Part shown: positions 60,310 through 64,000 of the stretch, one piece after another
Position numbering within the stretch: the stretch's first letter is position 1
Layout of the letters: every line of letters starts with the position of its first letter
NCBI GenBank assembly: GCA_030761205.1
Contig: JAULJL010000029.1
Coordinates: 2,673,501-2,737,500 of the forward strand
Direction of reading: 5' to 3'
DNA from: Fremontodendron californicum
Lineage: Eukaryota > Streptophyta > Magnoliopsida > Malvales > Malvaceae
Length of the DNA stretch: 64,000 nucleotides
The notes under the pieces: model-generated
The model's database searches: none
Told to the model about the DNA's origin: nothing
The model's input: only the letters and a program-made list of their open reading frames with translations
Translations under genes and position numbers: made by a program

Positions 60310-61530
60310 GATTATTGTTAAGACCATTTTTAAGACCTTTGGGCACCATTTTAAAAACCTTCGGGCACCATTTTTAAGACCTTCGGGCATAATTTTTCAT
60401 CACGGGTAAGGCCTCCAGACACCATTTTAAAGACCTCTGGGCACTATTTTAAAAACCTTCCGGCACCATTTTTAAGACCTTCGGGCATAATTTTTCATCA
60501 AGGGTAAGGCCTCCGGGCACCATTTTAAAGACCATCAGGCACCATTTTTAAGACCTTTCGGACATAATTTTACATCACGGGTAAGGCCTCCAGGCACCAT
60601 TTTAAAGACCTCCGGGCACTATTTTAAAGACCTTCGAGCACCATTTTTAAGACCCTCGGGCATAATTTTTCATCATGGGTAAGGCCTCCGGGCACCATTT
60701 TAAAGACCTCCGGGCACCATTTTAAAAACCTTCGGCCACCATTTTTAAGACCTTCGGGCATAATTTTCATCACGGGTAAGGCCTCCAGGCACCATTTTTA
60801 AAACCTTCAAGCACCATTTTAAAGACCTCCGGGCACCATTTTTAAAGACCTTCGGGCACCATTTTAAAGACCTCCGGGCACCATTTTAAAGACCTTCGGG
60901 CACCATTTTTAAGACCTTCGGGCATAATTTTTCATCATAGGTAAGGCCTCCGGGCACCATTTTAAAGACCTCTGGGCACCATTTTAAAAACCTTCGGGCA
61001 CCATTTTTAAGACCTTCGGGCATAATTTTTCATCACGAGTAAGGCCTCCGGGCACCATTTTTAAGACCTTTGGGCACCATTTTAAAGATATCCGGGCACC
61101 ATTTTTAAAGACCTTCGGGCACTATTTTAAAGACCTCCGAGCACCATTTTAAAGACCTCCAGGCACCATTTTAAAGACCTTCGGGCACCATTTTTAAAGA
61201 CCTTCGGGCACCATTTTAAAAACCTTCGGGCACCATTTTTAAGACCTTCGGGCATAATTTTTCATAACGGGTAAGGCCTCCGAGCACCATTTTAAAGACC
61301 TTCGGTTACCATTTTAAAGACCTCCAAGCACCATTTTAAAAACCTTAGAGCACCATTTTTAAAGACCTTTGGGCACCATTTTAAAGACCTCTCGGCACCA
61401 TTTTTAAAGACCTTCGGGCACCATTTTTAAGACCTTCGGGCATAATTTTTTCAAATCATGGGTAAGGCCTCTGGGCACCATTTTTAAGACCTTCGGACAC
61501 CATTCTTAAGACCTTCGGGCATAATTTTTT
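60310..61530 (+). repeat. 22-bp CTTCGGGCACC minisatellite of F, about 50 units
   Basis: The base unit is about 22 bp, AAAGACCTCCGGGCACCATTT, in C and T variants (CTCC or CTTC). It is punctuated by longer units with GGGCATAATTTTTCATCACG and GGTAAGGCCTCC, giving a higher-order repeat. It fills 1.2 kb before the conserved 3' block. P0 carries a related but 80-bp form. Confidence 0.92.
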
Positions 61531-61534
61531 CTTT

Positions 61535-61788
61535 TGAAATCGAACCAGTTTCCTTAAAGACGGGCCGAGCCTTGATTAATCAGGGAATTCAACTTAAAGA
61601 CAAAATCTTCAATTTACAGCTTTTTCAAAAAAAAAAACTAAAAAAAAAAAAAATTGAAAAAAATAGAAGGAAAGAAAACAAAACCCCTTTCCCTTTCCTT
61701 CACATGTGATTTCACTAACCGTACAGAATTAGTGTTTGTTTATCTTTGCCTGATTCCTGATTCTCAGCAATAGCCAAAGAGGGGCAGC
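61535..61788 (+). promoter_or_regulatory. Conserved 3' block and polypurine tract of F
   Basis: Third copy of the block (GGGCCGAGCCTTGATTAATC ... GAATTAGTGTTTGTTTATCT). It ends AAAGAGGGGCAGC, and the purine run AAAGAGGGG is at 61776-61784, directly before LTR G. Confidence 0.78.
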
Positions 61789-64000
61789 TATAGACATTTA
61801 ATTTTGTCCGGACCCCTAAATTAGGTACATTTTCTTCCTAAATTGAGGTTTTAGAATGCTAAAAGGCTTTTCTCATCCTACAGGTGGTACTCCGAGGCTT
61901 AGTCTAAGAAAGCAGACAAAAAAAGTCAACCCTAAAAAAAGTCAACCCCGAAAAGTCAACCTCAAAAAAGTCAACTACTGAAAAAATCAACCCACTTTCA
62001 AATTCTATATTTGAGGTTCAATTGAAAAATGTTGAAAGAATTTTGATAATTTGAGGTCTACATTGAAAGATATGGAGTTCGAAAGTTGTGTTATGAGATT
62101 GAGTAGAAAGGAAACCGTAATTCAGGAAATTTGGGGAAAAGTGCTTAAACAATCAAATTGGTCAAAACTGAAGGTCTCAAATGAAAGATAACCACTGAAT
62201 AAGGGTAATGGAGAAGCTACTTGGAGGAAAAACTGATAGAAAAGTCAATTCGGAATAAAACCGAGAATTAGGGTTTTTTGGTGGATTTCAGTGAAATTTA
62301 GAAAAATTGCAGAAATGGCCCGATTCGAAAGATCTAAAGCCCTTAATTGATGAGAAATGATTAAGAAAGGATAGCCCAAGGCTCAGTTTGAAGAAAATCT
62401 GAAAATCAGACTTGTTCTGAGCAAAACCGGGTTTCGGAGGCAAAAAGCCAAAATTGGAAAATATAAATAGAAAATGAACTCGAAAAATTCTGAAAATTTC
62501 CAAATCTCATTCTTAAATCATTTCAAAGAGATTGGCGAAAGAAAATCTTGATTCGGAGTTCGTTTGCAAAATGGCCAAATACCGGGTCTCCTATGTAGTA
62601 ATTCAAGAAGATAAATCCCGAAAAAATAGCAAACGAGTTCCAAAAATTCTAAAAATTTGTAAAACTCATTTTTAAATTATTTGGAAGAGATTGGAGAAAA
62701 AAATCTTGATTCAGAGTTCGTTTGCAAAATGGCCAAATCTCGGGTCCCCTATGCAGTAATTCAAGCAGATAAATCCCGAAAAAATAGCAAATGAGCTCCA
62801 AAAATTATGAAAACTTCCAGATCATATTTTAAAATTATTTGGAAGAGATTGGCAAAGAAAAATCTGGATTCGTAGCTCATTTAAAAAATGGTAAAGTTCA
62901 GGTGCATAAAAACGGGGAAATTTCGAAAATAAATCCGAAATAAATAGCAAATGGACTCGGAAAATTTTAAAAACTTCCAGAATTTAATTTTTTATTATTT
63001 CAGAAGTATTGAAAAAAATAAAATTCAAATTTGGAGTCCGTTTGCTAATTATTTAAGTTCGAGGTGCAAAAAGGTCATTTCACCAAGGAAACCAAAAAGG
63101 GCAAATTGGTAATTGGGGAAAATATGAAAGAAGAAGGGATTGCTGGGATTTTTTCTTCCCTTGGTCAGCCAACATAGTGGAGAAGAAGGAATCTTGAACA
63201 TTTTTTCCCAAGTCACTATCAAGCCACATGCTACCACTAAAACCTTGCAAATGGTCCCCCCTTCATCCAATGGCTTAGGTGCCTTGTAGGAAAGTTGAAT
63301 GCACCATCCAATGGCCAAGTTTAAATGCCAAAATGGCATTTTTATTTGTCATAAAAGAACCCTCATCTAACGGCCAAGAATGGAAGAAAAAAGATTAGCA
63401 CAATTCATCCAAGGGTGAGCATCCATTCGGTTGAGCAAGGGAGTGCATGGGATTATCTCTTTTCATCCAATGGCTTAGGCCATCTACAAGGGCTGAGTAC
63501 ACATGTTGAGGGTTGGATTTAATCTACAAGATATCATTTTTATGTTGGCTTCATCCAATGACCAAGAATGGAAGAGCACAACTCATCCAAGGGTAGGCAC
63601 TCAAGAGGGGCAAGCAAGGGAGTGCATGGGATTGGTCCTCTTTTGCATCTAATGGATAAGGTTATTACAAGGTCTGAGTACACATCTTAAGGGCTGCTAT
63701 CAATTGGCAAGATGACATTTTTATGTTGTCATCAAAATATCTAAATCTAAACGCCAAGATTGGAGGAAAAAAAGTGCAATTCCCATCCAAAGGTTAGAGG
63801 GCCATTCAGCCAAGGCTAAAGGAAGGAGGAAGATTTCATTTTTTCAGAGGTTTTTGGCTGGAAAACAGTAGCTAATTTGGCGAAAAACAAAGGTTTTGAA
63901 AGAAAGAAAGAAAAGGTTTTCAATACAGAGCTTGAAGGTAGTCCTCTCTACCAAGCTCTAGCCTAGCTTTCTTCTTCATTTCCATGGTGTTTTCTTGATT
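61789..64000 (+). mobile_element. LTR G (3' LTR of F, cut by window end)
   Basis: It starts TATAGACATTTAATTTTGTC, so the usual TGTAGACACC carries substitutions at the terminus, including loss of the TG end. It then follows LTR F collinearly: AAAAAGTCAACC repeats, 158-bp repeats (62460-63060), CATCCAATGG paragraphs (63260-63660), ending in the GTAGTCCTCTCTACCAAGCTC stretch at the window edge. About 3.6 kb should remain to the right. Confidence 0.88.

Larger units (their letters stand above)
46961..64000 (+). mobile_element. F: gag-only Tat/Ogre-like element, right end outside the window
   Basis: It has 5' LTR F (46961-52800), a primer-binding site, a leader with a gag-like region, gag, non-coding sequence, two minisatellites, a polypurine tract and the first 2.2 kb of 3' LTR G. 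It sits in Q; the five bases before it (CATTT, 46956-46960) should recur after LTR G. No polymerase motif is found between gag and the 3' LTR. Extrapolating LTR G to the length of F gives about 20-21 kb in total. Confidence 0.88.

Noticed and set aside
60310..61530. Possible CRISPR array
   Set aside because: Units are contiguous 22-bp tandem repeats without unique spacers, in a plant retrotransposon context.

Overview
The window is plant nuclear heterochromatin, most likely pericentromeric DNA of a large-genome eudicot. A Malvaceae such as cotton is possible, but the window does not prove it. I see no host protein gene, tRNA or rRNA. Almost every base belongs to nested LTR retrotransposons of one extended family with very long LTRs (about 4.5-6.2 kb, starting TGTAGACACC and ending in GACA). 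A primer-binding site, TGGCGACTCCACTGGGGAC or a one-base variant, lies three bases after the LTR and fits the 3' end of a tRNA-Arg. Minisatellites sit between the coding part and the 3' LTR, and a polypurine tract AAAGAGGGG touches the 3' LTR. Long LTRs, a tRNA-Arg primer, 3' minisatellites, the RT type and a candidate intron before RT together point to the Tat/Ogre lineage of Ty3/gypsy elements (lineage is inference from known family traits).

Layout from left to right. (1) 1-6652: the 3' end of plus-strand element P0, with minisatellite, polypurine tract and LTR A. LTR A carries a hAT-type element (5078-6463, perfect 8-bp target duplication), which itself carries a Mutator-type foldback element (5686-6236, perfect 10-bp target duplication). 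(2) 6653-44621: minus-strand element M, the only one with polymerase coding sequence: RNase H and RT (6653-8341), a gap where protease should be, gag (8937-10670), leader, primer-binding site, and an LTR of about 6.2 kb split by two younger insertions. (3) Those insertions are solo LTR B (12892-18939, TSD CATAT) and a complete 20.4-kb element CD (20295-40692, TSD AATAG). CD has LTRs C and D, a broken gag and no pol; it also holds an unrelated solo LTR (31171-33900) and a short insert in LTR C (24205-24603). (4) 44622-46960: Q, a minus-strand fragment of the 3' internal region of a relative. (5) 46961-64000: plus-strand element F, inserted into Q, with a complete 5' LTR, a gag-like region, a second fuller gag with two stops, no pol, long minisatellites, and the start of its 3' LTR G cut by the window end.

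How the parts relate: CD and F are gag-only, non-autonomous derivatives that would depend on an autonomous relative for protease, RT, RNase H and integrase. M represents the polymerase-bearing type but is itself damaged. Nesting gives a relative order: Q, then M and F, then P0, B and CD; then the hAT in LTR A, the Mutator-type element in the hAT, the solo LTR in CD and the insert in LTR C. The points most worth a second look are the gag-only 20-kb elements with two gag-like regions in F, two distinct LTR 3' ends used by one family, the candidate in-phase intron in M, and the turnover of unrelated minisatellites just before the 3' LTR.
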